Shown: piece after piece, positions 18,413 through 27,527 of the stretch
Layout: each line of letters starts with the position of its first letter
Position numbering within the stretch: the first letter of the stretch is position 1
NCBI RefSeq assembly: GCF_947497025.1
Contig: NZ_CANMFC010000003.1
Location: 310,001 to 374,000, forward strand
Source of the DNA: an uncultured Kushneria sp.
GTDB lineage: Bacteria; Pseudomonadota; Gammaproteobacteria; Pseudomonadales; Halomonadaceae
Reading direction: 5' to 3'
DNA: 64,000 bases
Translations under genes and position numbers: made by a program
The notes under the pieces: model-generated
The model's database searches: none
What the model was told of the DNA's origin: nothing
What the model saw: only the letters and a program-made list of their open reading frames with translations

Positions 18413-19273
18413 TCAGAATCGATAACGATAGATGCGCAGACTGGGAATGAAGGGTTCACTTTCAAGTCGTGAATCACCCCGCAAAGCGCGCGTTCTTTTT
18501 TCAGGAGGGGTGGGTGCGGGCTGATTGATCTGCGGCAGACGGTTATCCGACGCGGGTACGAACAATGGCAGTGCCACATTCATGGCGCGGCGTGTATGCC
18601 CATCTTCCAGCGGTTCACGAAAAAACAGGTTGGCGCGCATTAACGGTGCCTGCGTTTGTACCTGTGCCAGCATTTCGCCATCGGGAATCGAAGCCAGCAA
18701 GCGGTACTGTATTTGAACATGTGCGGCTTCATTATTGAGCCTGGCAAGCTTTGCTTCTACCTCGGCGACACTCATGCGTTTGATCGAGCGTCCGCTGGAA
18801 TACCAGGCGAGTCGAATGCGCGATACCGGCGCATCCGCAATCGGCAAGCGCCGCCAGCACTGCTTGAGATGCAGACGTGCCATGCCACTTCCCTTGAGGT
18901 GATCATGTAAAACGGGATGGCGAAAGGGTAGTGTCGCCTTGAGCTCGGCAATCATTGAAGGATGTTGTTTTCGTGCCACGCCCAGCTGCCGGGCGAACGC
19001 ATCCTTGCATCGATTCACTTTCAGCGCATGTTCCAGCAGGTCATCATTGGCGACCACAACGCCGATATGATCGCGTGTTGCGCGACCGTCCTGGCCATCC
19101 TGATACCAATAGTCGGTCAGTGCCCGCATCAGCCAGTCAATATCGGCTTCACCGTCAAATCGCCACATGGCGGGGGGATGCTGTCTGGCCGACGCAATCA
19201 GGGCTTCTGTGGCTTCGACAAGCTCATCAAAGGCCTTTTCCAGCTCTGCCATCAATTGATATTGCAGTGACAT
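18413..19273 (-). CDS. tus: Tus-like DNA replication terminus site-binding protein
   Basis: A 286-aa basic protein resembling E. coli Tus (309 aa), which binds Ter sites and blocks replication forks from one side. From memory, the clearest matches are the N-terminus (M-x3-Y-x-L, then a helix rich in Glu and Leu) and a central region. In that region SRIRLAWYSSGRSIKRMS followed by VAEVEAKLARL parallels E. coli [27 protein letters not shown]. The upstream open frame is longer, but the ATG at 19273 is preferred: GGAGA precedes it and it matches the family N-terminus. A Ter-like sequence lies about 41 bp upstream. It follows aguA-aguB on the same strand. Confidence 0.75.
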   Translation of the reverse strand: MSLQYQLMAELEKAFDELVEATEALIASARQHPPAMWRFDGEADIDWLMRALTDYWYQDGQDGRATRDHIGVVVANDDLLEHALKVNRCKDAFARQLGVARKQHPSMIAELKATLPFRHPVLHDHLKGSGMARLHLKQCWRRLPIADAPVSRIRLAWYSSGRSIKRMSVAEVEAKLARLNNEAAHVQIQYRLLASIPDGEMLAQVQTQAPLMRANLFFREPLEDGHTRRAMNVALPLFVPASDNRLPQINQPAPTPPEKRTRALRGDSRLESEPFIPSLRIYRYRF

Positions 19274-19313
19274 GGCCGTCTCCATTCCTGCCCTATTGGA
19301 TATACCGTTATCT

Positions 19314-19329
19314 TTTAGCACGAACCTGC
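19314..19329 (-). other. Ter-like site upstream of the Tus-like gene
   Basis: On the minus strand the site reads GCAGGTTCGTGCTAAA. Aligned with E. coli Ter (GTATGTTGTAACTAAA) it keeps GTT-N4-CTAAA, including the C that flips in the Tus-Ter lock, and matches 10 of 16 positions. In E. coli TerB overlaps the tus promoter, so this position is the expected one for an autoregulatory Ter site. The match is partial. Confidence 0.35.
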
Positions 19330-19349
19330 ACTGGCAACAATTGTGGGGT

Positions 19350-19388
19350 GGATCATCAGCAGTGGTTTTCACACGCTGCTGATGATCC
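19350..19388 (-). repeat. Perfect 13-bp inverted repeat between aguB and tus
   Basis: GGATCATCAGCAG at 19350-19362 pairs perfectly with CTGCTGATGATCC at 19376-19388 across a 13-nt spacer. It starts 10 bp beyond the aguB stop. No U-tract follows on the minus strand, so it could be a Rho-dependent or attenuating stem, an mRNA 3' end stabiliser, or an operator for the downstream gene. Confidence 0.7.
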
Positions 19389-19398
19389 GATCACTCGA

Positions 19399-20298
19399 CT
19401 AGCGGTCCAGATATCGCTCGGTGATATCGCCATAAGCGTCGATACGGCGGTCACGCAGATAGGGCCAGATGCGGCGCACCTGTTCACTGCGCGCTGGTGA
19501 CAGCGTGACCAGAAGCTCTTCGGTCTCTTCGCCGGCCAGTGCCAGAATCTCCCCCTGGGCGCCGGCAATGAAGCTCCCTCCCCAGAAATCGATACCGCTG
19601 CCTGCTTGGCTGGGATCCTCCTCATGGCCCACTCGATTGGCGGCCAGTACCGGAATCCCGTTGGCCACGGCATGAGAGCGCTGTATCAGCGTCCAGGCAT
19701 CCTTCTGACGCTGCTTTTCGTCCTGCTCATCGCGCGGGTCCCAGCCAATGGCCGTGGGATAAAGCAGCATGTCGGCACCGGCCAGGGCCATCAAGCGAGC
19801 GGCTTCGGGGTACCACTGGTCCCAGCAGACCAGTACACCTAGACGACCCACTGAGGTGTCGATGGGTGTAAAGCCCTTTTTGTGACCGGCGTCACCGGGA
19901 GTAAAGTAGAACTTCTCGTAAAATCCCGGGTCATCCGGAATGTGCATCTTGCGATAGGTGCCGACCAGACCAAGGCCGGTATCCAGTACCACGGCGGTAT
20001 TGTGATAAAGCCCCGGTGCGCGGCGCTCGAAAATGGAGCCCACGATGACGATATCGAGCTCGCTGGCCAGCTCACTCAGAAACTGTGTGGTCGGACCTTC
20101 CAGCGGCTCTGCCAGATCAAAGACATCGGTGTCCTCAGACTGACAGAAGTAGCGCGTGGCATGCAGCTCCTGCAAAAGCACAAGACGCGCGCCTCGCGCG
20201 GCCAGTGCACGAATGCCTCGCTCGCTTTCCGCCAGGCTTCTGGGCTTGTCGTTCCAGGCTTTCTGCTGAACGATGCCGACTTCAATGCTTTCCTTCAT
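19399..20298 (-). CDS. aguB: N-carbamoylputrescine amidase
   Basis: A nitrilase-superfamily enzyme that hydrolyses N-carbamoylputrescine to putrescine, CO2 and ammonia. The 299-aa protein shows the Glu-Lys-Cys catalytic triad: LVLLQELHATRYF (Glu), TYRKMHIPDDPGFYEKFYF (Lys) and GVLVCWDQWYPEAARLMAL (Cys). The substrate assignment rests on DPGFYEKFYF-type motifs typical of AguB and on the agmatine deiminase gene 17 bp upstream. The start ATG has GGAGAGA 5 bp before it. It is cotranscribed with aguA. Confidence 0.95.
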   Translation of the reverse strand: MKESIEVGIVQQKAWNDKPRSLAESERGIRALAARGARLVLLQELHATRYFCQSEDTDVFDLAEPLEGPTTQFLSELASELDIVIVGSIFERRAPGLYHNTAVVLDTGLGLVGTYRKMHIPDDPGFYEKFYFTPGDAGHKKGFTPIDTSVGRLGVLVCWDQWYPEAARLMALAGADMLLYPTAIGWDPRDEQDEKQRQKDAWTLIQRSHAVANGIPVLAANRVGHEEDPSQAGSGIDFWGGSFIAGAQGEILALAGEETEELLVTLSPARSEQVRRIWPYLRDRRIDAYGDITERYLDR

Positions 20299-20315
20299 TT
20301 AATCTCTCCGCACAC

Positions 20316-21380
20316 TCAGTGGTTGATCGCGTTTAGCGACCCTGCAGGCAGTTGCATGGTCAGACAATGCAGACTGCCGTGCTGTCGAATCACCTGTCTG
20401 CAGTCTATCGGAATGATATCGCGTGTCGGGAAGGCCTCTGACAACGCCTTGAGCGCTGCATGATCGGCCGGGTCGGCATAGGAAGGCATCAGGATCGCCC
20501 CGTTGATAATCAAAAAGTTGGCATAGGTCGCCGGCAGGCGATGGCCGTCTTCCGGATCAAGGCAGGCTCGAGGCCACGGCAGCGCAATCAGGCGGTAGGG
20601 CTCGCCGTCAGCGCGTTGAAATGATTTGAGCTCGCACTCCATGGCCTTCAGGGCTTCAAAGTGCGGATCGCTTTTATCATCGCAGCGGACATAGGCAATG
20701 GTGTGCTCATCGCAAAAGCGTGCCAGCGTATCAATATGGCTGTCGGTATCATCGCCTTCGAGATAACCGTTTTTGAGCCACAGAACACGGTTAATGCCCA
20801 GCTGCTCTTCCAGAAGTTTCTCGACATCCGCCTGTTCAAGATGCGCATTGCGATTGGGATTTAAAAGGCAGCTGCGGGTGGTCAGAAGTGTCCCGCGGCC
20901 GTCGGTCTCGACGGCGCCGCCTTCCAGTATCACCTGCTGCAGATTGTGTAGCCCGGGTTTGAAAATACCCTGGTCTGCGAGGGCTTTATTCAGCGCGTTG
21001 TCACGTTCGGCCGGGAATTTACCCCCCCAGCCCGTAAATCGGTAATCCAGCAGCATGAGTGTGTCATGCTCGATGACGCTCAAGGGGCCATGGTCCCGAG
21101 CCCAGGTATCATCACTGGGGGCGATGACCAGCGACAGCCGGCTGTCGGGCACGCCAAGATTGGCCAGGGTCATGGCCAGACGTTGACGCGTGCTGTCGTC
21201 CGGCAGGGTCACCAGCACATGCTGATAGCGCGCGATCACCTCGATCAGGGTGATAAACGTGGTTTCAATGGCATCCAGCAGCGATGCCCAGTCACTATCA
21301 CGACCGGGCCAGCTGAGCATGACGGCCTGCTGGGGGGCCCATTCGGGTAGAAACTGACGGGGTGAAAAACCCTGATTCAT
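20316..21380 (-). CDS. aguA: Agmatine deiminase
   Basis: Converts agmatine to N-carbamoylputrescine, the step before AguB, in polyamine synthesis or arginine-derived agmatine use. The 354-aa protein belongs to the peptidylarginine deiminase-like family. Seen are the N-terminal PEWAPQQAVMLSWP, TWARDHGPLSV, EGGAVETDGRGTLLTT and DDTDSHIDTLARF, with the catalytic Cys near the C-terminus in RQHGSLHCLTMQLP. No strong ribosome site precedes the ATG. It is the first gene of the aguA-aguB pair, divergent from lolC. Confidence 0.95.
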   Translation of the reverse strand: MNQGFSPRQFLPEWAPQQAVMLSWPGRDSDWASLLDAIETTFITLIEVIARYQHVLVTLPDDSTRQRLAMTLANLGVPDSRLSLVIAPSDDTWARDHGPLSVIEHDTLMLLDYRFTGWGGKFPAERDNALNKALADQGIFKPGLHNLQQVILEGGAVETDGRGTLLTTRSCLLNPNRNAHLEQADVEKLLEEQLGINRVLWLKNGYLEGDDTDSHIDTLARFCDEHTIAYVRCDDKSDPHFEALKAMECELKSFQRADGEPYRLIALPWPRACLDPEDGHRLPATYANFLIINGAILMPSYADPADHAALKALSEAFPTRDIIPIDCRQVIRQHGSLHCLTMQLPAGSLNAINH

Positions 21381-21544
21381 GGCAACAGTGTTATCCGCTC
21401 GATCGGTGGGGCAGGAATCTGCAGGTGTTGGCGCATGGCCTGAGGCGATATTTTACCACCGACAGGGATTAAGGCGACGCCTGATGCAGGGTGACCTAAA
21501 AGTCCGTACCATATCGGCTCCTGTCACTGGATCCCAGGCCAATA

Positions 21545-22786
21545 ATGCTTGATCGAATTCCTTTCCTGATCGGGCTTCGCTATACGCGAGCCAAGCGGCG
21601 TAACCACTTCATCTCCTTTATCTCGCTGACCTCCATGCTCGGCCTGACGCTGGGTGTGGCAGTACTGATTCTGGTGCTCTCGGTCATGAATGGCTTTGAC
21701 CATGAGCTGAGAACACGCGTGCTGGGCATGGTCCCGCACACTCGCATTGAAGCGCAAAACGGTGTCAATGACTGGCGTGCGCTGGCAGAGCAGATGCAGC
21801 GCCACGATCATGTCGTGGGGGCTGCTCCTTATATCGAACAGCAGGGCATGTTCTCCTCCAGCGGCCAGACGCAGGGGGCAATGATTGAAGGCATCCTGCC
21901 CGAGGCGGAGGAGAAGGTCTCCATCATCGGTGATCACATGGTGGGGGGCGAGCTGGCTTCTCTTCAAAAGGGCAGCTGGAACGTTGTCCTCGGCAGCCTT
22001 CTGGCCAGAAATCTGGGCGTTGGCGTCGGCGACAGCGTGACCCTTCTGGTACCGGAGGCGTCGATCACGCCCGGTGGTGTCTTCCCGCGTTTGAAGCGCT
22101 TTACCGTTTCCGGCATCTTTCAGGTCGGCGCGCAGCTCGACGGTAGCCTGGCCTACACCAGCCTTGGCGACATGAAAACGCTGGCGCGGCAGCAGGGTGA
22201 GGCTCAGGGCATTCGTTTGAAACTCGATGATCTGTTTCAGGCACACAGCGTGACCCGTGACATCATCAATGGCATGCCGCCCGGCTATCGTGGGATCGAC
22301 TGGACCTATACGCAGGGCAATCTTTTCCAGGCCATCCAGATGGAAAAGCGCATGATCGGTCTGCTGTTGATGGTCATTGTGGCCGTGGCGGCGTTCAATA
22401 TCGTGTCGACACTGGTCATGGTCGTGACCGACAAGCATGCCGACATCGCCATTTTACGCACGCTGGGAGCAACACCGCGCTCCATCATGGGCATTTTTAT
22501 GGTGCAGGGCATCACCATTGGCATTATCGGTATTGTGCTGGGCGTGATTGCCGGTATTGCGCTGGCGCTATCGATTGCTGACATCATCAGTTGGGTTGAA
22601 TCCGTCTTTGGCATTCAGTTTCTGGATCCGAGCGTTTATTTCATCAGCTATTTGCCTTCGCGCCTTGAGTTCTCGGATGTCATGGTCGTGACCGGTGTGG
22701 CCCTGCTATTGAGTTTTCTGTCGACCCTTTATCCGGCGTGGCGAGCTGCGCGGGTACAACCGGCCGAGGTGCTGCGCTATGAGTAG
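21545..22786 (+). CDS. lolC: Lipoprotein-releasing ABC transporter permease (LolC/LolE family)
   Basis: Inner-membrane permease of the Lol system, which extracts outer-membrane lipoproteins and hands them to LolA. The 413 aa comprise an N-terminal helix (about 24-46), a periplasmic domain of about 220 residues and three C-terminal helices (about 270-300, 315-345, 375-395). Typical family parts are [21 protein letters not shown], then [12 protein letters not shown], and the cytoplasmic loop [16 protein letters not shown]. The C-terminal [18 protein letters not shown] is the FtsX-family ending. It overlaps lolD by 8 bp. No second permease gene follows, which suggests a single-permease (LolF-like homodimer) system. 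Confidence 0.93.
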   Translation: MLDRIPFLIGLRYTRAKRRNHFISFISLTSMLGLTLGVAVLILVLSVMNGFDHELRTRVLGMVPHTRIEAQNGVNDWRALAEQMQRHDHVVGAAPYIEQQGMFSSSGQTQGAMIEGILPEAEEKVSIIGDHMVGGELASLQKGSWNVVLGSLLARNLGVGVGDSVTLLVPEASITPGGVFPRLKRFTVSGIFQVGAQLDGSLAYTSLGDMKTLARQQGEAQGIRLKLDDLFQAHSVTRDIINGMPPGYRGIDWTYTQGNLFQAIQMEKRMIGLLLMVIVAVAAFNIVSTLVMVVTDKHADIAILRTLGATPRSIMGIFMVQGITIGIIGIVLGVIAGIALALSIADIISWVESVFGIQFLDPSVYFISYLPSRLEFSDVMVVTGVALLLSFLSTLYPAWRAARVQPAEVLRYE

Positions 22787-23498
22787 TCAACACGATGCGA
22801 CAATGACAGAGCGCGACAAGATGCTGGAGTGTCGAGGACTAAGTCGGGTCTATCGGGAAGGACCGCAGGATCTGACCGTGCTGGACAACCTGGAGCTGAC
22901 GGTGGCTGCCGGGGAGCGCATTGCAGTGGTGGGCAGTTCAGGCAGTGGCAAGACCACGCTGCTCAATCTGCTGGGAGGGCTGGATCGCCCAACGCAGGGT
23001 GACATCCTGATCGGCGGTCGCCCTATCAAGGGGCTGTCCGAGACCGCCATCGGTCGGTTTCGTAATCAGCACATTGGCTTTGTGTATCAGTTCCACCACC
23101 TGCTGGCAGAGTTCACGGCGCTGGAAAATGTCTCCATGCCACTCATCATTCGCGGCCAGAGTCGTCAAGAGGCAGCCAAAAAAGCCAATGCGCTGCTTGA
23201 GCGAGTCGGTATGTCGCCCAGAGGCACGCACAAGCCGGGTGAGCTTTCCGGCGGTGAGCGCCAGCGTGTGGCCATTGCAAGAGCGCTGGTCACGGATCCC
23301 AGTCTGGTATTGATGGATGAGCCTACCGGTAATCTTGATCAGGTGACGGCGCGCCAGATTCTGGACCTGATGGATGAGGTGGCCGAGCGTTCACGCAGCG
23401 CCTTTGTGGTTGTAACCCACGACATGGCAATCGCCAGGCATCAGGATCGGGTACTGCGTCTGGACAAGGGGCGGCTGGCGCCTGATGTCATGACCTGA
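22779..23498 (+). CDS. lolD: Lipoprotein-releasing ABC transporter ATPase LolD
   Basis: ATP-binding subunit (239 aa) of the Lol transporter. It has Walker [14 protein letters not shown], a Q-loop in [20 protein letters not shown], the signature [15 protein letters not shown], Walker [13 protein letters not shown] and the switch His in VVTHDMA. It is 60-70% of the way to a textbook LolD in motif content and has the FHHLLAEF stretch typical of LolD. The start at 22779 overlaps lolC; an in-frame ATG at 22803 is an alternative. A strong terminator follows. Confidence 0.95.
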   Translation: MSSQHDATMTERDKMLECRGLSRVYREGPQDLTVLDNLELTVAAGERIAVVGSSGSGKTTLLNLLGGLDRPTQGDILIGGRPIKGLSETAIGRFRNQHIGFVYQFHHLLAEFTALENVSMPLIIRGQSRQEAAKKANALLERVGMSPRGTHKPGELSGGERQRVAIARALVTDPSLVLMDEPTGNLDQVTARQILDLMDEVAERSRSAFVVVTHDMAIARHQDRVLRLDKGRLAPDVMT

Positions 23499-23524
23499 TA
23501 TCGGTTTGATGGCCATGAAAAAGA

Positions 23525-23554
23525 CCCGCCAGTGATGCTGGCGGGCCTTTTTTT
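23525..23554 (+). terminator. Intrinsic terminator after lolD
   Basis: An 8-bp stem CCCGCCAG/CTGGCGGG with a TGATG loop, followed by a run of seven T. It closes the lolCD transcript and lies between lolD and the convergent SDR gene. Confidence 0.9.
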
Positions 23555-23584
23555 GTCTGGAGATAATCGGTTTAAAGCTGACAG

Positions 23585-24382
23585 TCAGTTTTGAACGGAC
23601 ATAACCGCGCCACCATCCACACGGATATTGGCGCCACTTATGAACGAGCCCCGCTCGGAGACGGCCAGAGCAATGGCAGCAGCGACTTCTTCAGGCTTGC
23701 CGCGACGCTTCAGTTTGATGCCGGGACGGCATTCGCTCAAAAAACTTGAAACGGCATCATCAAAGGAACAGTCGTTCTCTTTTGAGCGCTTTTCCATCAT
23801 GCCATCGGTCATGGGAGATTCGATAAATGCAGGAGAGATCGTGTTACAAAGAATGCCGTTTTCAGCTTCGCCATAGGCCAGATTCTTGACGAATGTCGCC
23901 AGCGCGGCCTTGGAAACATTGTAGACGGCTTCATCCCAGTAGGGCTGTACGGCGTTTTCGGAAGTAATACAGATAAAGCGTCCCCAGCCCTTGTCACGCA
24001 TGGTGGGGAATGTGGCCCGCGCCATGCGCACAGCGGACATGAAATTGATCTGCCAGGTGTCCGCGAAGTCCTCATCCGCCATGTCGAGAGGATGGCCCTT
24101 GGTGCCGGTGATGCCTGCCGTATGTACCACGATATCGATGGTGCCAAAACGGTCGATGGCCGCCTGAGCCAGTGCATCGACATCTTCCTGACGGGTGATA
24201 TCGGCCTTGTGGCAGATGACTTCACCGCCGATCAGTGCTGCATCCTTTTCCAGCTGCTCGAGATCCATGTCGGACAGTACAAGTCTTACGCCTTCGTTGG
24301 CCAGTTCACGTGCTGCGGCGAATCCCAGCCCTCCCTTTGCGCCGGTAATAATGGCGACGCGATTGGCAATTCCCAGATCCAT
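23585..24382 (-). CDS. Short-chain dehydrogenase/reductase, substrate unknown
   Basis: A 265-aa classical SDR. The cofactor motif is TGAKGGLG near the N-terminus, with HTAG in place of NNAG. The catalytic residues are Ser in CITSEN and Tyr-x3-Lys in YNVSK. The C-terminal GANIRVDGGAVMSVQN is also typical. The Asp after the second strand (LVLSDMDLE) suggests NAD preference. The substrate cannot be told from the sequence. The longer frame to 24442 adds 20 residues without family support; ATG 24382, which begins MDLGIANRVAIITGA, is chosen. The gene occupies the position downstream of lolD where other genomes carry lolE. Confidence 0.85.
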   Translation of the reverse strand: MDLGIANRVAIITGAKGGLGFAAARELANEGVRLVLSDMDLEQLEKDAALIGGEVICHKADITRQEDVDALAQAAIDRFGTIDIVVHTAGITGTKGHPLDMADEDFADTWQINFMSAVRMARATFPTMRDKGWGRFICITSENAVQPYWDEAVYNVSKAALATFVKNLAYGEAENGILCNTISPAFIESPMTDGMMEKRSKENDCSFDDAVSSFLSECRPGIKLKRRGKPEEVAAAIALAVSERGSFISGANIRVDGGAVMSVQN

Positions 24383-24513
24383 GATGTCGGCTTCCGTGTC
24401 GATAATGGATGAATGCGCCCGGACAGCAGGCAGCATTAACATAGTTTAAAAGCCATCAGAGAGAAATGTTCCTGGCTCTAGTGCAGCAGAGACAGGGCAT
24501 CTCGCGGGGAGGA

Positions 24514-25035
24514 TCAGCGCTGACGTCGACGCTGACGGCGCTTGCGCCAGACGCGCAGGATATGCCAGCGCCAGCAAAGACGCGTCAAGATGTTGGCGAC
24601 AATGCCGATAACCAGTGCACAGGCCAGTGATCCGACAATCAGGGCCGGCATCATGTCGACCACCTGATTGGCAAACCAGCTGACGCTGACCTCATCGGGC
24701 AGAGCGCGGGGAGGAGTGTGCAGTATCCAGGCGCCCGCGCGATAGGTGACGTAAAAGACCACTGGCATGGTCAAGGGGTTGGTCAGCCATACCAGTGCGA
24801 GTGCCAGAGGCAGATGGCCACGCAGCCACAGGACGCCAAGCGCTGCCACCAGCATTTGTCCTGGAATCGGAAGAAGGGCGCAAAAAAGCCCCACGGACAT
24901 GCCATTGGCAATGCTTCGCCGTGTGACCAGCCAGAGCGCGGGGTTGCCAAGCAGTGGATGAATCAGTCGAAGCGATTTTCGACGCCGAATGGTCTCCGGG
25001 TCCGGCAGATGACGTTGAATAAATCGGCGCAGCAT
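24514..25035 (-). CDS. DUF2062 membrane protein
   Basis: A 173-aa protein of the DUF2062 family, function unknown. The family pattern is seen in HPLLGNPALWLVTRRSIANGMSVGLFCALLPIPGQM, followed by LALVWLTNPLTMP and a C-terminal hydrophobic helix. Two or three membrane segments (about 45-75, 83-105, 128-155) are followed by a very basic tail (RVWRKRRQRRRQR). The frame opens further upstream; ATG 25035 is chosen because homologs begin with this LRRFIQRHLPDPETI-like stretch. It is divergent from comEC with almost no space between them, as in Pseudomonas. Confidence 0.82.
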   Translation of the reverse strand: MLRRFIQRHLPDPETIRRRKSLRLIHPLLGNPALWLVTRRSIANGMSVGLFCALLPIPGQMLVAALGVLWLRGHLPLALALVWLTNPLTMPVVFYVTYRAGAWILHTPPRALPDEVSVSWFANQVVDMMPALIVGSLACALVIGIVANILTRLCWRWHILRVWRKRRQRRRQR

Positions 25036-25057
25036 CAGGCAGCGTCCTGACAGAACG

Positions 25058-27415
25058 GTGTCACCATTATCCCTGAACCCCACAGGAGAGGAAAATCTTT
25101 CTCAATATCATGAGCGTTTTGTGCCCATTCGTCGTGAACTGATTGATTGTGCAAAAGGTATACGCCTTCCGCTGCTGTGTCTTGGGGCCTGCATTGGCGC
25201 CCTGCTCGTGCGAGTACCTCCGGAGACATGGTTATGGGGGCTTGCGCTTTTCTGGTTGCTGGCGGCTGCACTGTACCACCGGCTGCTACTGCTCGTGGCC
25301 GCTGTATTGACACTTGTGCTTTATCACGGCCTCGCTCAGTGGCCGGAGCCTCTGGCGGATGGCCTGGCTAAACAGGAGATAGCGCTGAGCGGGCGTATCG
25401 TTTCGCTGGAGAGGCTTGAAGGACGAGTACGCTTGAATTTTGCGGTAGCGCGCTGTCAGGGCGCAGCTGAGCTGCCACGTTGTGATCATCTCAAAAACGT
25501 TCGCCTTGACTGGTATCGGCCCCCGGTTCTGGAAAAAGGAGACCGATGGCGCTTGACGGCGCGTTTGAAGCCACCACACGGCTTTCGCAATCCTGGTCGC
25601 TTTGACTACGGCGCCTGGCTTATGGACGAGGGCTTTGGCGCCATTGGTTATGTGCGTGACGCAGACAACGCGGTACGCCTTCAGCGGGGTGATGGACCTG
25701 CGTTGACCGAGCGCTGGCTGGCTTCGCGGGTACATGATGACTTTACCCGGCGCTGGCTTCAGGCGCTAACGCTGGGTGATGGCGGAGCGCTTGAGACGTC
25801 GCAGTGGACACTGCTTAGAGACACAGGGACGACACATCTGGCGGTGATTTCGGGTTTACACGTTGGACTGGTGTCGGGCTGGGTACTGCTGCTTGGCCGT
25901 CTTCTGGCCCGCCTTTTTCAGCCGTATTGCTGGCGTATGGTGATCTGGCCCTGGGCTCTGGCGGGTCTGGCAGCCTTGGCTTATGCCGGGCTCTCCGGAT
26001 TTGCGCCGCCGGCCATGCGGGCAGCCATCATGACCCTCATCGCTCTCTGGACGGCCAGTGGCCGCCATGCTCCCGGCGTGTGGCAGGCCTGGTGGCTGGC
26101 GTTTCTGATCGTTGTCATAAGCGCGCCGCTGTCATTGGTGAGCTCGGGGTTCTGGCTTTCCTTTGGCGCTGTCGCTGTATTGATAGTGGCCTGGCGTTGG
26201 CAGGAGAAGCGCATCTGGTGGTACACCATTCTGCGAAGTCAGGCGCTTTTGAGTCTGGCCACTGGCGGCGCCACACTGCTCCTGTTTGGACAGATGGCGA
26301 GTTTTTCACTGCTGACCAACCTCATTGCCATTCCCTGGGTCTCCGTGGTCATGGTACCTCTGGCGCTGTTGGGCTGGCTGCTGTCACCTGTCCCGCAGGC
26401 CGGTCAGTTGCTCTGGTGGCTTTTCGGACAGACAGCCCATCTTTTCGAGACCACGCTTGAGCAGGTACGTCAGTGGCAGCCACAATGGCAGCCCGTTCCC
26501 GAGCAGGTGTGGCCCATAGCCATCATGGCGCTATTGGTCTGTCTGGTATGGCTGGTGCCCGGGCTTGCTCGTTCGTGGCGATGGGTGGCCAGCCTCATGG
26601 CTTTTTCCCTGTGTCTTGGAGGGAGCAACGCACCAGCCCTTCGAAGTGGCGAGTTGTCGCTGGTGGTCCATGATGTTGGACAGGGCCAACTAATCGATAT
26701 TCGCACGGCCAGTGGACGCTGGCTTTATGACAGCGGCCCGCGCACGCGGTCGGGGTTTATGGCGATTACCACGCTCTGGGATCAGGCACAGCATTTTGAC
26801 GGCGTTATCGTTTCGCACGGAGACACGGATCATGCCGGTGGGGTGCCCGTGCTCAAGGCCCTTCACAAGGTTGATCGCTGGTGGGCACCGCTGAGGGACA
26901 CCATTGACGTCGAAGGACTCACGACCTGTCGTGCCGGTGCCTCATGGCGGGTCGACGACGTGAATTTCACTTTCCTCTGGCCACGTAGCAAGGCCACCAT
27001 GCCAGCGGCTGAAAACGATCGTTCCTGCGTGCTGCTGATTGAAACACCCCGTCATCGTTTTCTGATTACGGGTGATGCCGGTCAGGACGTTGAATCCCGG
27101 ATCGTTGCCCACTATCAGGAGCCTGTCGATGTCCTTGTGGCAGGCCATCATGGCAGTCATGGCAGTTCTTCACAGCGTATGGTCGACATGCTTGAACCGG
27201 CGCGTGTGATCTACAGCGCCGGTTATCTCAATGCCTATGGCCACCCTGCTGACAGTGTGGTCAGACGTTTTCACCATGCCGGAAGCTGTCAGTGGAATAC
27301 GGCTCTTGACGGTGCCATTGCTGTGACAAGTCGTGCTTCCGGCATCCGCGTTGTTTCCCGGCATCCGGTCAGCGGTGTCGAACAGTGCCGACCTGGGGTA
27401 GAATCCGGCCGGTGA
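25058..27415 (+). CDS. comEC: ComEC/Rec2 family competence membrane protein
   Basis: The 785-aa inner-membrane channel family for DNA uptake. In order: an N-terminal DUF4131-type region with helices (about 30-85), an OB-like segment, the competence transmembrane domain (AVISGLHVGLVSGWVLLLGRL to about 510), and a C-terminal metallo-beta-lactamase domain. The last contains VVHDVGQGQLIDIRT, VSHGDTDHAGGVPVL and LITGDAGQDVE, then VLVAGHHGSHGSSS. The start is uncertain. The frame opens with GTG 25058, which has no ribosome site and lies 22 bp from the divergent DUF2062 start; GTG 25118 is an alternative. No other competence gene is in the window. Confidence 0.9.
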   Translation: MSPLSLNPTGEENLSQYHERFVPIRRELIDCAKGIRLPLLCLGACIGALLVRVPPETWLWGLALFWLLAAALYHRLLLLVAAVLTLVLYHGLAQWPEPLADGLAKQEIALSGRIVSLERLEGRVRLNFAVARCQGAAELPRCDHLKNVRLDWYRPPVLEKGDRWRLTARLKPPHGFRNPGRFDYGAWLMDEGFGAIGYVRDADNAVRLQRGDGPALTERWLASRVHDDFTRRWLQALTLGDGGALETSQWTLLRDTGTTHLAVISGLHVGLVSGWVLLLGRLLARLFQPYCWRMVIWPWALAGLAALAYAGLSGFAPPAMRAAIMTLIALWTASGRHAPGVWQAWWLAFLIVVISAPLSLVSSGFWLSFGAVAVLIVAWRWQEKRIWWYTILRSQALLSLATGGATLLLFGQMASFSLLTNLIAIPWVSVVMVPLALLGWLLSPVPQAGQLLWWLFGQTAHLFETTLEQVRQWQPQWQPVPEQVWPIAIMALLVCLVWLVPGLARSWRWVASLMAFSLCLGGSNAPALRSGELSLVVHDVGQGQLIDIRTASGRWLYDSGPRTRSGFMAITTLWDQAQHFDGVIVSHGDTDHAGGVPVLKALHKVDRWWAPLRDTIDVEGLTTCRAGASWRVDDVNFTFLWPRSKATMPAAENDRSCVLLIETPRHRFLITGDAGQDVESRIVAHYQEPVDVLVAGHHGSHGSSSQRMVDMLEPARVIYSAGYLNAYGHPADSVVRRFHHAGSCQWNTALDGAIAVTSRASGIRVVSRHPVSGVEQCRPGVESGR

Positions 27416-27527
27416 TTGCCAGGGGGCAGTCTTCGATCATGATCGGTAACGGGTCATTATTGAGCCGGGCGCTGTCAGCGCCGTGACATGTTGACCCATT
27501 ATCGCCATCAGCCAGGTAGGAGAGCCC

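Noticed and set aside
21524-22438. 304-codon minus-strand frame over lolC
   Set aside because: Antisense shadow of a clearly recognised LolC gene; His/Gln/Asp-rich composition and no motif.
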